Part shown: piece by piece, positions 46,226 through 54,039 of the stretch
How positions within the stretch are numbered: position 1 is the stretch's first letter
Layout of the letters: every line of letters begins with the position of its first letter
Assembly: GCA_949878745.1 (NCBI GenBank)
Contig: CATLBH010000011.1
Location: forward strand, 1 to 61,257
Source of the DNA: an uncultured Ruminiclostridium sp.
Lineage (GTDB): Bacteria > Bacillota > Clostridia > Oscillospirales > Ruminococcaceae
DNA length: 61,257 nucleotides
Direction of reading: 5' to 3'
Program-made: the position numbers and the translations under genes
Notes under the pieces: generated by a model
Told to the model about the DNA's origin: nothing
The model's database searches: none
Seen by the model: the letters and a program-made list of their open reading frames with translations, nothing else

Positions 46226-46464
46226 AAATACTTGTGACAGCGTCTATCGATGGAAATGATATTGTTATATTTATTATACTTCATAAAACGGAATTTGTAA
46301 AGCTTTTTTACAAAAAAAGTTATAAAAGCAATCGGTATCAGACAGCAAAACACCTGCCCACGTTTGAACCGCGATTTAGATATAGACAGGCTTGGAACAT
46401 ATTCTCAAAATTTTACTGAACTATAGGGCGGTTATCATCAAACGGCGGCGGAGCAACGTTCACT

Positions 46465-46653
46465 TTAGGAAACGGACTGTCGGAGGACGACGGCGCGGCC
46501 TATACCGCCGTCACCTCCGGTGATCTTTGCGGTTTTCCCTTCCGGCTTACGGCAATGTCTGCCGCATTCGGAAACGGTGGAAGGCTTCATTGAGTATTCC
46601 AGGCCGGAATGTCTGTTCTGATGCTGAGGAGGAAACGCCTCCGGCATTTTCAC
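46465..46653 (-). pseudogene. Short-chain dehydrogenase N-terminal remnant
   Basis: The minus strand reads FPPQHQNRHSGLEYSMKPS, then KTAKITGGDGGIGRAV. This is the start of YhdF/YghA-type SDR enzymes (FPPQHQ...PG, then the NAD-binding TGGDSGIGRAV). The frame breaks right after the dinucleotide motif and the rest of the enzyme is missing. The 46228-46460 and 46655-46880 stretches are AT-rich with no supported gene. Confidence 0.55.
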
Positions 46654-46880
46654 ACAGGCGATTTTAGGGGTACAATTTGTGGAATCGCCGCAGGAATTTT
46701 TTTGTTGTTCATAAGCTTTGTGTCCTTATTTTCATAATTTGCGGCATAAGACATAAGTTAAAACGACAATCAAACTTTCATCTCTCGTCAGACGTTCGCC
46801 GCTTAAAAATTTCAGAAGTTGATTTTGGGGAGCGATATATAAATTTTGTTAAAATTTATAGAAAAATTTTATAAAAACGC

Positions 46881-46909
46881 TTGACAAGTATATTTAAAAA
46901 GTGTATAAT
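46881..46909 (+). promoter_or_regulatory. tRNA-Arg promoter
   Basis: TTGACA (46881-46886), 17 bp, TATAAT (46904-46909): full consensus, about 27 nt before the tRNA. Confidence 0.85.
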
Positions 46910-46935
46910 ATATTAGTACAAAATTTTTGTTTTAT

Positions 46936-47012
46936 GCGCCAATAGCTCAGCTGGATAGAGTGACTGGCTACGAACCAGTAGGTCGGGGGTTCGAATCCCT
47001 CTTGGCGTGCCA
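46936..47012 (+). tRNA. tRNA-Arg (anticodon ACG)
   Basis: 77 nt with encoded CCA. Acceptor GCGCCAA/TTGGCGT (first pair G-U), D-arm GCTC...GAGT, anticodon arm ACTGG-CTACGAA-CCAGT (anticodon ACG, read as ICG), T-arm GGGGG-TTCGAAT-CCCTC-like. An accessory region begins just after it, so it may have served as an integration site. I found no second copy of its 3' end downstream. Confidence 0.95.
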
Positions 47013-47015
47013 AAG

Positions 47016-47066
47016 TCAGGTATACTTTCATAGGTTTTATAATAAAGCACATGAAAGAGTATCTGA
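47016..47066. other. Imperfect hairpin after tRNA-Arg
   Basis: TCAGGTATACTTTCAT (47016-47031) pairs with ATGAAAGAGTATCTGA (47051-47066), two mismatches. No U-run. It may be a weak terminator or an end of the integrated region. Confidence 0.4.
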
Positions 47067-47402
47067 TGTAAATTAAAGCAGTCGGCGAAGCGCGTGAACA
47101 CTCCGCCGAGTGCAAAAAATCAAATGAATCCAAACTCCTGTTACCTTTTCTTTTGACGTGTCAACCCAGCAACGCACGTGGCACACGCCTCTGTACTTGT
47201 TTCCGAGGTAGCTCAACCGAAAAGGTGTATATACTCGCTATGATATTCAGTCACGGCGCAGTTGTTACGGAAACAGAGGAACTTGTTTCTTGCAGGAGTG
47301 GTTATTCAATTTGTACGGCAAAAGCGAATTGTCGTCGCCTTGTCGGAAGTGGCTGTAAAGTAACAGCTATATATCAAATCCGCTTGGGATTTAATATCAA
47401 AA

Positions 47403-47433
47403 AGAGTTTTCAGAGAAATTCTCCGAAAACTCT
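47403..47433 (+). terminator. Hairpin just upstream of the small RNA promoter
   Basis: AGAGTTTTC (47403-47411) with GAAAACTCT (47425-47433). It may insulate the downstream RNA gene. The 47070-47400 stretch carries a 98-codon frame from TTG with no ribosome binding site, which I do not call. Confidence 0.45.
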
Positions 47434-47461
47434 TGAAAATTTAGTTTAATTATGCTACAAT
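47433..47461 (+). promoter_or_regulatory. Promoter of the small RNA
   Basis: TTGAAA (47433-47438), 17 bp ending TGC, TACAAT (47456-47461). Confidence 0.65.
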
Positions 47462-47467
47462 ATGAGC

Positions 47468-47577
47468 ATAATAACAGACACTTTCACTAAGTCTTTCAGA
47501 GAATGGCTGTTCTCTGTTTGGTTATGGGTGTTGGGAGGTCGCCAAACCTTTCAGCACCTGTGAGGTGTTTTTTATTT
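47468..47577 (+). ncRNA. Candidate structured small RNA
   Basis: About 110 nt with its own promoter and terminator and no coding frame. Elements: CAGAGAA-TGGCTG-TTCTCTG (7-bp hairpin); TTTGG...CCAAA enclosing GGGTGTTGGGAGGTCG; then the terminator CACCT-GTG-AGGTG with TTTTTTATTTT. The layout (compact RNA ending in a terminator just ahead of an accessory gene) resembles ncRNAs that precede abortive-infection genes of the Abi_2/AbiF type, but no Abi_2 gene follows here. The end is placed at the T-run. Confidence 0.6.
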
Positions 47578-47650
47578 TAACCTCATTTTTGATTATACAC
47601 TTATTTTGCGCTGTTGTCAATAGTGATTAGAAGAATTTGTGAATTTTTTT

Positions 47651-47685
47651 ACATTTTTGAAAAGAAAAGCGGATATTTGTAGCAC
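47651..47685. repeat. Left 35-bp inverted repeat of the DUF2726 cassette
   Basis: Matches the reverse complement of 48986-49020 at 32 of 35 positions (ACATTTTTGAAAAG, then AAAAGCGGATATTTGTAGCAC). Its outer end faces the small RNA terminator. Partial direct copies lie at 49102-49122 and 50224-50241. Confidence 0.75.
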
Positions 47686-47707
47686 AAAAAGACATTGAGA
47701 GGAAAAT

Positions 47708-48976
47708 ATGGACATTTTTAATAGGAAAAAGCTTGCTGCGGCTAAGGCGGAGATTATTCGGCTGAAAGAAGAGAACCATAAACAATATAGCGAGCTTGAA
47801 GCTATATCCGACAGAATTCAAATTGCCGAAAATAACGCAAAAAAATATAGACAGCAGATTGATGAAAATAATGCCATTATTAACAAGTTAAAACAGGAAA
47901 ACGACAAACTTAACTTATCAATTTCAGATCTTAATTATTGCATTAAAATAAGCAAGAGTAAACATGTTGACCATGAAAATTGGAATTCTCAACGCAATAA
48001 AGAATTTAACAATGCAAATGGCAAAATTGAAGAATTGAAAAAGAAGCTTGAAGAAGCGGAAGCGCTAAACGTAAATCTTAGTTTATCTCTGGAACAAATG
48101 CAGGATCATGACAGCATAGAGGACATAAATAACCGCGGCAAATCCGCTTATCAGATTCGTGACGAGATAGTCTGGGGAAGAAAAAATACAAAAAATTTAC
48201 CTAATAATAATCCCAGCGAATGGGAAGAGATTAGCAAAAGTTATAAACAAGTATCCGCTTCATTTATGTCTGCATTATATAAAATTAAAAGTAAAAAAAT
48301 ATATCATAAAAAGGGAGTGAGAACGGAATACTTTTTTTCGGAAAATGAATTTAATTTTTTTGAATTAATGACGCCATTAATTCAAAGCAACGAACTTGTT
48401 TTATTATCTAAAGTAAGGTTAGCGGATATTATAGATCTGTGGGAAAAATTTTATAATAATGAAGCGAAAGAGGCAGAAAAAAAGCAAAATCCTCGTGAGA
48501 ACGGAGGAGTTTTTTTAAATGCTCTGGAAATAAATAATTCAAAAAAATTAATAAACAATCGCATGATTGAACTTAATCCTAATTTTAACAATACCGATTA
48601 CAAAACCGCTTTTTTATATCCATTGTTTAGGCTTCATATTGACTTTCTTATATGTAAACGTACAGATTCCAATATTCTTCCAATATTAGTGGTTGAACTA
48701 AATGGTAAAGAACATTATCAAAATTATAAGAGCTATGATTCGTATAGAGTAAGCAATGATGAGTTAAAACAGGCGATATTTAGATCAAAAGCGGTAAATA
48801 TAGGCTTTTTGACAATTTACAATGATTTGCTATATGAAAAACGTGACGAGCTAATGAAAATCATGTCGGATACTTTATCTCGCGTTTCCGATGGCTATAA
48901 TAAGGTAAATTGGAATGATACTCAAAACAGCTTGTTTGAATTGGCAAAGCCGTATATTGAAAAACTTGGGAAATAA
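47708..48976 (+). CDS. Coiled-coil protein with DUF2726 (PD-(D/E)XK-like) domain
   Basis: 422 residues. A coiled coil (about 5-135) is followed by a linker, then a DUF2726-like domain (about 205-395). That domain shows FFSENEFNFFELM (the S/T-x-x-E-x-x-F/L-F start), VRLADII, the acidic LHIDFLIC and VVELNGKEHYQ, then KAVNIGFLTI. This is the order E...D...ExN/K of a restriction-endonuclease-like core, so a nuclease role is plausible. SD AGAGGA. Distinctly AT-richer than the chromosome around it. It is framed by 35-bp inverted repeats and sits right after the small RNA, which suggests a defence or mobile cassette. Confidence 0.72.
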   Translation: MDIFNRKKLAAAKAEIIRLKEENHKQYSELEAISDRIQIAENNAKKYRQQIDENNAIINKLKQENDKLNLSISDLNYCIKISKSKHVDHENWNSQRNKEFNNANGKIEELKKKLEEAEALNVNLSLSLEQMQDHDSIEDINNRGKSAYQIRDEIVWGRKNTKNLPNNNPSEWEEISKSYKQVSASFMSALYKIKSKKIYHKKGVRTEYFFSENEFNFFELMTPLIQSNELVLLSKVRLADIIDLWEKFYNNEAKEAEKKQNPRENGGVFLNALEINNSKKLINNRMIELNPNFNNTDYKTAFLYPLFRLHIDFLICKRTDSNILPILVVELNGKEHYQNYKSYDSYRVSNDELKQAIFRSKAVNIGFLTIYNDLLYEKRDELMKIMSDTLSRVSDGYNKVNWNDTQNSLFELAKPYIEKLGK

Positions 48977-48982
48977 TACAAT

Positions 48983-49037
48983 AATGTGCTACATATATCC
49001 ACTTTTCTTTTCAGAAATGTGTATATGCAGCACATTT
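48983..49037 (+). terminator. Terminator / right inverted repeat of the DUF2726 cassette
   Basis: 48986-49020 is the right 35-bp inverted repeat. Together with 49021-49037 it can also fold as AATGTGCTACATATA / TATATGCAGCACATT followed by TTTTA, so the same sequence can serve as terminator of the gene. Confidence 0.6.
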
Positions 49038-49118
49038 TTATGTATTACAGTTTTGGCTTAGGTGGATTGGTTTTACTATCCAACGATTTTTATTTTTCTC
49101 AAAAAGCGGATATATGTA

Positions 49119-49865
49119 TCACAATTGCTGCTTGTTCAAATAATCATCAACCGCCCTGTCGACCTCATCAAAGGTCTTATCATACCGAAAATAAGGAGAC
49201 ACCAGATTATCGCTGAGTGAAAGCCCCCGCAGCTCCTCCCACAATTCGGGATATTCGGCTTTTGTATGAGCATATTCCTTGACAGAAGCACTCGGACAGA
49301 ACCAACAGCCGCCACGCTTGTTGAATTTATACATCGGTGACAGCAAACCGAAATTTTTGCAGAGGTTATATGCCATTTGTTCGGTATAGCCGTATTTTGC
49401 CAACAGTGATACTTTGTTTGTGCCTTGAAGCCGTTCAAGCCGCTTCGTCTCATCGGCGGCAATTCCCACATACTGAATAAAATTATCTTTGATTTTTTTG
49501 TAAAAGTCGTCTATAGGCTTTATTTTCAAATCCCTATTAGCTACGCACATACCGCCAAGCAAAAAACCGCCTAATTTCCCGTTGCGTGCCACAACTTTTG
49601 ATTTTTCGATTGTATGAAAAAACAAATCAAGGTAATCCTTATCCGCTCTCAAAATCTCAACCTCATATCCCCAACTCCGAAACAGCGGAACAGCCGTACC
49701 ATGTACCCACTCCATATGTTCAGGCAGCTCACCGCTGATATTCCGCTTTTTGTCAAACATCACCTCGGACATTATGATCCTTGAGGGCGGCAAGCCGTAA
49801 ATGTGTTCAAGTATTATGCTGGCGGTGCTGTCCTTGCCACCGCTCCAAGACTGAAAATATAACAT
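49119..49865 (-). CDS. PAPS-reductase-like PP-loop protein
   Basis: 248 residues opening MLYFQSWSGGKDSTAS, the PP-loop ATP-pyrophosphatase motif SGGKDS of the PAPS reductase/adenine nucleotide alpha-hydrolase family. GGCWFCPSAS near 190 gives a CxxC pair. Such proteins are common in phages and mobile elements, often as DNA- or nucleotide-modifying enzymes; the substrate is unknown. No dnd or ssp genes adjoin. SD AGGAGAG overlaps the end of the small frame upstream (TAA directly followed by ATG). Confidence 0.82.
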   Translation of the reverse strand: MLYFQSWSGGKDSTASIILEHIYGLPPSRIIMSEVMFDKKRNISGELPEHMEWVHGTAVPLFRSWGYEVEILRADKDYLDLFFHTIEKSKVVARNGKLGGFLLGGMCVANRDLKIKPIDDFYKKIKDNFIQYVGIAADETKRLERLQGTNKVSLLAKYGYTEQMAYNLCKNFGLLSPMYKFNKRGGCWFCPSASVKEYAHTKAEYPELWEELRGLSLSDNLVSPYFRYDKTFDEVDRAVDDYLNKQQL

Positions 49866-49985
49866 TTATTCTCTCCTCATATAATCCGCTATGTACCCAA
49901 TAACCCGCAAGGCGCAAGGGATAGCAAGGGAATTTCCTAACATTCCCTCGTCGCTCATATCCTCAATTTTTTTAATTTTGTCCAC
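49866..49985 (-). pseudogene. C-terminal tail of a C5 DNA methyltransferase (or 39-codon gene)
   Basis: From GTG 49985 the frame reads VDKIKKIEDMSDEG, then MLGNSLAIPCALRVIGYIAD. GNSLAIP is the closing motif of cytosine-5 methylases (GNSxxVP). No methylase body precedes it: a stop lies 10 codons before the GTG. It is probably a relict tail kept because its last codons carry the SD for the PP-loop gene. Alternatively it is a tiny real gene. Confidence 0.5.
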
Positions 49986-50008
49986 TGGTCGGGAGAGCCT
50001 TATAAGCG

Positions 50009-50200
50009 TTATTCATTTTTTGTCCCTCTTTTCTTTATCATCGGACACCAAGACGGTGTTTCTCCACCCGAAACATAAACATCAATCGTTTTATATTTTG
50101 CAAGTTTACACTTACATAACCCGCCGTTATCGTCCGAAGAACGTGGAAAGCGGCAATATCCGCAATATTCGCAAGGCGTTATTTTTATTCTGTTATCCAT
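50009..50200 (-). CDS. Small Cys-rich zinc-type protein
   Basis: 63 residues: CEYCGYC, then GLCKCKLAKYK, then SWCPMI, six Cys in pairs, suggesting a zinc- or metal-binding finger. SD GAGAGGAG is strong and well placed, so I call this and not the overlapping plus-strand frame. It lies in the minus-strand mobile-element operon between the winged-helix gene and the PP-loop gene. Function unknown. Confidence 0.65.
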   Translation of the reverse strand: MDNRIKITPCEYCGYCRFPRSSDDNGGLCKCKLAKYKTIDVYVSGGETPSWCPMIKKRGTKNE

Positions 50201-50432
50201 TCTTTCTCCTCTCAGTTGTTTTTACATTTCTGAAAAGAAAAATGGGCTTTAAAATCAAAATTTTCCCAAAATCCGCAGGGGAGGGAATTAAGAATTGAAT
50301 TTAAAAAATTTGCTTAAGCCTACTTGGTAATAAACAAGTACAAGTTAAGAATTTATCATTAACTTTTTTCTTTTCAGTAAAGTAAAATCTTGGTTAATAT
50401 ATAGACCTTCGATTTAGGGGACTACCCCCATA

Positions 50433-51296
50433 TTAAAATTTTTTTACCGTTCGTGCCGAAATCTTATACATTTCGTGCCAAGGTAGTTGACTTTTTAGCT
50501 TTGATATGATAGTATTATTATGTATATACTTCTTTTTTCGCCTTATTTTCCCCAAAAAATGTGTTAAAAAAATACCGCCGCCTTGACAAAATGCCTTTTC
50601 GGTGGTATTATTAAACACATAGGAATTTATGTAAGCGGACAAATTCGCACTTTGTCCGAAAGGACTGCTTTTGAAAGAGGGCAGCCCTGTTTTTTTGCCT
50701 TGATTTCTTCGCCGTATTCTCCGATGAGAGACGTAGCGCACAACCGTATAGTGATTATCGCCGTATACACGCTTATTTTGACGTGTTTTTATTTTTTGCT
50801 TTGTAATAACATTCTTTTTTACAAGCTGCGCCACAAGTTCAATAGTTTTGCCCCTCGATGTTCCCAAAAGCTTCGCCAAATCGTTGTAGCTGTTCCAACA
50901 CCGACCGAGGGTAGGGGAGAGCGAACGGCAGATGAACAGATAGGCACGAAGCTGAACGGGGGTAAGCTGTTCATTAAGTATCTGCCGCTGTACCGGGAAG
51001 TAACCCTTTGAAGCTTTGGGCAGCTTAAGGGTATAGTAAATCATACCCGTGCTGTTATTGTCGTAAATACAGCGGCGGCACTCTATCAGCCCCTTGTCGG
51101 AAAGGGAAGCGGTGATCCTGCTTACTGTCTGCACAGTCTTTATTCCGCACTTGTTGGCAATGGTGCTTTGCTTTACGCATACGCTGTCACGTCCCGAAGC
51201 ATAAATACTCGAAAGATAAAACAAGACTGCCAGTTCGTTGGCGGTCAGATCAATATCCAATATTTCATTTGGCAGTTTTATGTATGATAGTTTCAT
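50433..51296 (-). CDS. Winged-helix replication-initiator-like protein
   Basis: 287 residues. An N-terminal winged HTH (ELAVLFYLSS, then STIANKCGIKTVQTVSRITASL) and a second one (LTPVQLRAYLFICRSL, then NDLAKLLGTSRGKTIELVAQL) are followed by a basic tail. Paired winged helices like these occur in plasmid/ICE initiators and phage DnaD-like proteins. ATG 51296 is preferred, with AGGA 12 nt upstream. Its neighbours (relaxase, methylase) support a mobile-element role. The 50299-50432 gap is AT-rich and featureless. Confidence 0.65.
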   Translation of the reverse strand: MKLSYIKLPNEILDIDLTANELAVLFYLSSIYASGRDSVCVKQSTIANKCGIKTVQTVSRITASLSDKGLIECRRCIYDNNSTGMIYYTLKLPKASKGYFPVQRQILNEQLTPVQLRAYLFICRSLSPTLGRCWNSYNDLAKLLGTSRGKTIELVAQLVKKNVITKQKIKTRQNKRVYGDNHYTVVRYVSHRRIRRRNQGKKTGLPSFKSSPFGQSANLSAYINSYVFNNTTEKAFCQGGGIFLTHFLGKIRRKKKYIHNNTIISKLKSQLPWHEMYKISARTVKKF

Positions 51297-51314
51297 TTTA
51301 ATTTGCATTCCTTT

Positions 51315-51619
51315 CTATTTTTTTCTTGGGAAATTATAATCGGAATAAACATTTCTCTCATCTTCAGCATAGAAGGTATCGCACACAACATCTGCATCGG
51401 AAAGCCAGCTCAACGGAAGTTTTGGCAGGTTGCCTGTTTGGATAGCAAATACCAAGCATTCAAGCACAGTGCTCAATCCCAATGAAAATTCACGGTCTTG
51501 GCTGTCCCGTAAATGAAACACAATCTGCTCAAAGCAATTATCACAATGTATCCGCTCAGCTTCTTTTATATCGGCACGGTTAAAAAAGATTTCTTTATTA
51601 AATCCGTTTTTTTATTCAT
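51315..51619 (-). pseudogene. Small mobile-element gene with frameshift in an A-run
   Basis: ATG 51619 (SD AAGGAG 10 nt upstream) opens MNKKTDLIKK and stops soon. One extra A in the run of seven at 51607-51613 would join it to NGFNKEIFFNRADIKEAE, then RIHCDNCFEQIVFHLRD, and on to the end at 51315, giving about 100 residues with a CxxC. The downstream part is well formed and ends NFPRKK just before the winged-helix gene. Either a real frameshift, a slippage site, or a base-calling error. Confidence 0.55.
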
Positions 51620-51675
51620 ATGACATCAGCTCCTTTTTGCTTGTAGTATTGTAATCGTTATGTGTAAAGTGATTT

Positions 51676-53883
51676 TCATTTTAAGTCCTGTTCCTTTTTC
51701 AATTTTTCTTTTTTATTTTCAATGAGATTATCAATATAACTTCCGTTTGTAAGCGCTTGGTGCGTTTCCTGCAATTTCAAAAGCGCCGATTGTCTTTTTT
51801 GCAGGTCGCTCATTGCGCTGTTGATTTTTGAAAGCGTTTTTATATTTTCGCCGTACTGTATTTTCAGCGGCTCCAAATCTTCAAGACGTGTAACGTTAAA
51901 TTTTTCAAGCGTTTCCTTTGCGGCGGCAAGCTTGGCAGTAAACATTACGTCTCCTCGGTTGTCCTTGTTTGCAAAATAAAACTCTGCTTTGGCAATAACG
52001 TCGCGCATACTTGACTGCATTTCCGTAATATCGTTAAGAGCGTTCTGCTGTTCCAGAATATTTTTTCCCGATTTTTCAATCATACTTTCAAGCTCTGCCG
52101 CCGAATTGATATGTTCACGGTTGATAATATTTATCTGCGCGGCAAGCTCATTGATATGCCAGTCATTATTTATCGAGTAGCTTTTTGCAGGATTGTATTT
52201 TTTCGGTATTTTGTTTCCCGAAAAAATAACCGTAACGGTTCTTTGCACTCCGATATAAAATTCACGCTCTATGCCCGATGTGGATTTTATTTTTTCCTCG
52301 GTCTTTTTTACATAAGAGTGCTTCTCGGAAATTCTTTTTATCAAATTTTCTTCCGTGTACTCATCGCCCAAGGTTTTGGTTCTGACAGCACGGGCTTCGG
52401 TATCATCGGCAGGCTTTATTGAGATGTATTTTCCTTTTCTCACCGTGTAGCCTTTTATTTCCAGAAGGTATAACAGATCGTCCAGATCTACTGCCTCATA
52501 TACGAGCCGGTCAATCGTGAGCGCCAACTCTTTTCTCCAAGTTAGCTTGACAGGCTTATATTTTTTTGCTATTTCTCTTGCACGAGGTACTGCCCATTCG
52601 GGAACGTGAAGTCCGTCAATATCATCAACTACGCTGATACCTTCTTTGCGTAAATTGTCGGCAAGAAAATTTATTTTTTGTTCCTCGCCAATTTTTATGT
52701 AGCGGAAGTCTGATTGTATTCTGTTTTCCAAATCGGTAAGTCGACGGTTTTTTGCTTCTACTTCTTTTTGCAATTGCTTGGAGTGATTTACCAATAAATC
52801 CAAGTCGGATTTTTTAATTTCGTCAGGCTCAATATTGGATTTTCTGTAAAGCTCATTTATTTTTTTTTGCGTGGCTTTCAAATTATCCTGCGCCGCTTTG
52901 TATTCGTCAACAAGCATATGCGGACGGCTGATATTTTTTCTTTCAATTCCAATCCCGTATTTTTTTGCAATCTCTTTCATTACTTTTTTCTCGCTTTCCG
53001 CCCATTGCTGCCTTTCGGTCAATTTTTTTGTTTTGGCGGTAACGTTCATTTCCTCCATAGCTTTTTTAAGCGATATTCTTGTTTCAAGTCCTCGTTTTTG
53101 ATTGTGCGCCACAGGTACAAAGCTGATGTGCAAATGAGGAGTGGCTTCGTCCAAGTGCATTACAGCATTGAATACAATTAGGTTTGGATTTCTTTTTTCA
53201 AAATTTTTCATATACTCGCTTTGCTGCAAGTGTCCACCTGCTGCCGATTCGGCAGAAACTATATGCTTTAAGACTGTTTCCATTAACCCCGAATACTTAA
53301 TATCCTCAAAATCAAATGTTCCTTCTTTTTTTGCTACTAATTCAAGTTCGCTGTTAGTAAGCATTAAAACTGCAAAATCATCATACACAGAGTCTGTTCC
53401 ATTCTTTAAGGAATCGGAGTCTTCATATGTCCATAAACCGTAAATTCCTTTTTGCACGGGTTGTTCCGCTGTTATAAAATAATCCGTGATTATATATCGG
53501 TCAACAGTAAATGATTGATTTGCGAATGCAGGTATATTCCATATAATTTCAAATTTTTCTATTTGACCAAATTGCTCAAAGCTGTCAAAGATAATTGGAA
53601 CATATTTTCGGGAAGTTCTTCTTCCGATTTTTTTGCACATTGCAATAATGTTTTTGTTCGGATAGGGTCTTTTTGCAACAAGTTTATCAACGGTAATAAG
53701 CGGTTCCGCATTTTTGGAAAAAATTTTGATTGAAACATCACAAAGATTTTCTAAAATCCCATCGTTATCATAAAGATTTACCCTTATTGCGAGAATGATT
53801 TTTTCGTTGAAATCAACACCGAGACGGTATAGCTCCTTGACGTTAAATTCCCATGCGTTATCTTGCCGACTTAATTCTATCAT
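51676..53883 (-). CDS. Mob/Pre (MobV-type) relaxase with foreign N-terminal domain
   Basis: 735 residues. From about 225 on it is a Mob/Pre relaxase: EKRNPNLIVFNAVM, then HLDEATPHLHI (243-253, the metal-binding His motif), then KRGLETRISLKKAM, followed by long coiled coils. The first ~210 residues are unlike any relaxase start: they lack the usual N-terminal block and form an unrelated, beta-rich domain. At the join the DNA has a palindrome, CTGCCGATTCGGCAG (53241-53255). It probably no longer nicks oriT. SD GGAGGATTG. Confidence 0.7.
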   Translation of the reverse strand: MIELSRQDNAWEFNVKELYRLGVDFNEKIILAIRVNLYDNDGILENLCDVSIKIFSKNAEPLITVDKLVAKRPYPNKNIIAMCKKIGRRTSRKYVPIIFDSFEQFGQIEKFEIIWNIPAFANQSFTVDRYIITDYFITAEQPVQKGIYGLWTYEDSDSLKNGTDSVYDDFAVLMLTNSELELVAKKEGTFDFEDIKYSGLMETVLKHIVSAESAAGGHLQQSEYMKNFEKRNPNLIVFNAVMHLDEATPHLHISFVPVAHNQKRGLETRISLKKAMEEMNVTAKTKKLTERQQWAESEKKVMKEIAKKYGIGIERKNISRPHMLVDEYKAAQDNLKATQKKINELYRKSNIEPDEIKKSDLDLLVNHSKQLQKEVEAKNRRLTDLENRIQSDFRYIKIGEEQKINFLADNLRKEGISVVDDIDGLHVPEWAVPRAREIAKKYKPVKLTWRKELALTIDRLVYEAVDLDDLLYLLEIKGYTVRKGKYISIKPADDTEARAVRTKTLGDEYTEENLIKRISEKHSYVKKTEEKIKSTSGIEREFYIGVQRTVTVIFSGNKIPKKYNPAKSYSINNDWHINELAAQINIINREHINSAAELESMIEKSGKNILEQQNALNDITEMQSSMRDVIAKAEFYFANKDNRGDVMFTAKLAAAKETLEKFNVTRLEDLEPLKIQYGENIKTLSKINSAMSDLQKRQSALLKLQETHQALTNGSYIDNLIENKKEKLKKEQDLK

Positions 53884-53901
53884 TTGTCAATCCTCCAATT
53901 T

Positions 53902-54039
53902 TTATTGTAATGTTATACCTTTGTCAAGTGTGTATCTTATCGCATATACGCATTTGTAACGCATTTTCCCGTACCGTGGAGAATCCAAAATAACGGGTTT
54001 GCGGCTCTGCAACGCCGCTTTAAGTTCTGCGTTTGTCAC
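53902..54039 (-). CDS. Small protein (45 residues), coupled to the methylase fusion
   Basis: From GTG 54039, after a strong SD AAGGAGG: TNAELKAALQSRKPVIL, then RYGKMRYKCVYAIRY. It overlaps the methylase-fusion stop (GTGA), so the two are coupled. It ends 18 bp before the relaxase gene. Small basic proteins of this kind are frequent in ICE-like operons; function unknown. Confidence 0.6.
   Translation of the reverse strand: MTNAELKAALQSRKPVILDSPRYGKMRYKCVYAIRYTLDKGITLQ

Noticed and set aside
47153-47449. 98-codon frame after tRNA-Arg
   Set aside because: TTG start without ribosome binding site; it runs through a hairpin next to the small RNA promoter. Possibly conserved non-coding sequence.
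49119-49865. DNA phosphorothioation (dnd/ssp) system
   Set aside because: Only the PP-loop family is shared; no dndB, dndC partners, dndD or dndE genes are present.
49891-50298. 135-codon plus-strand frame
   Set aside because: Shadow of the minus-strand Cys-rich gene and methylase tail, both of which have better signals.
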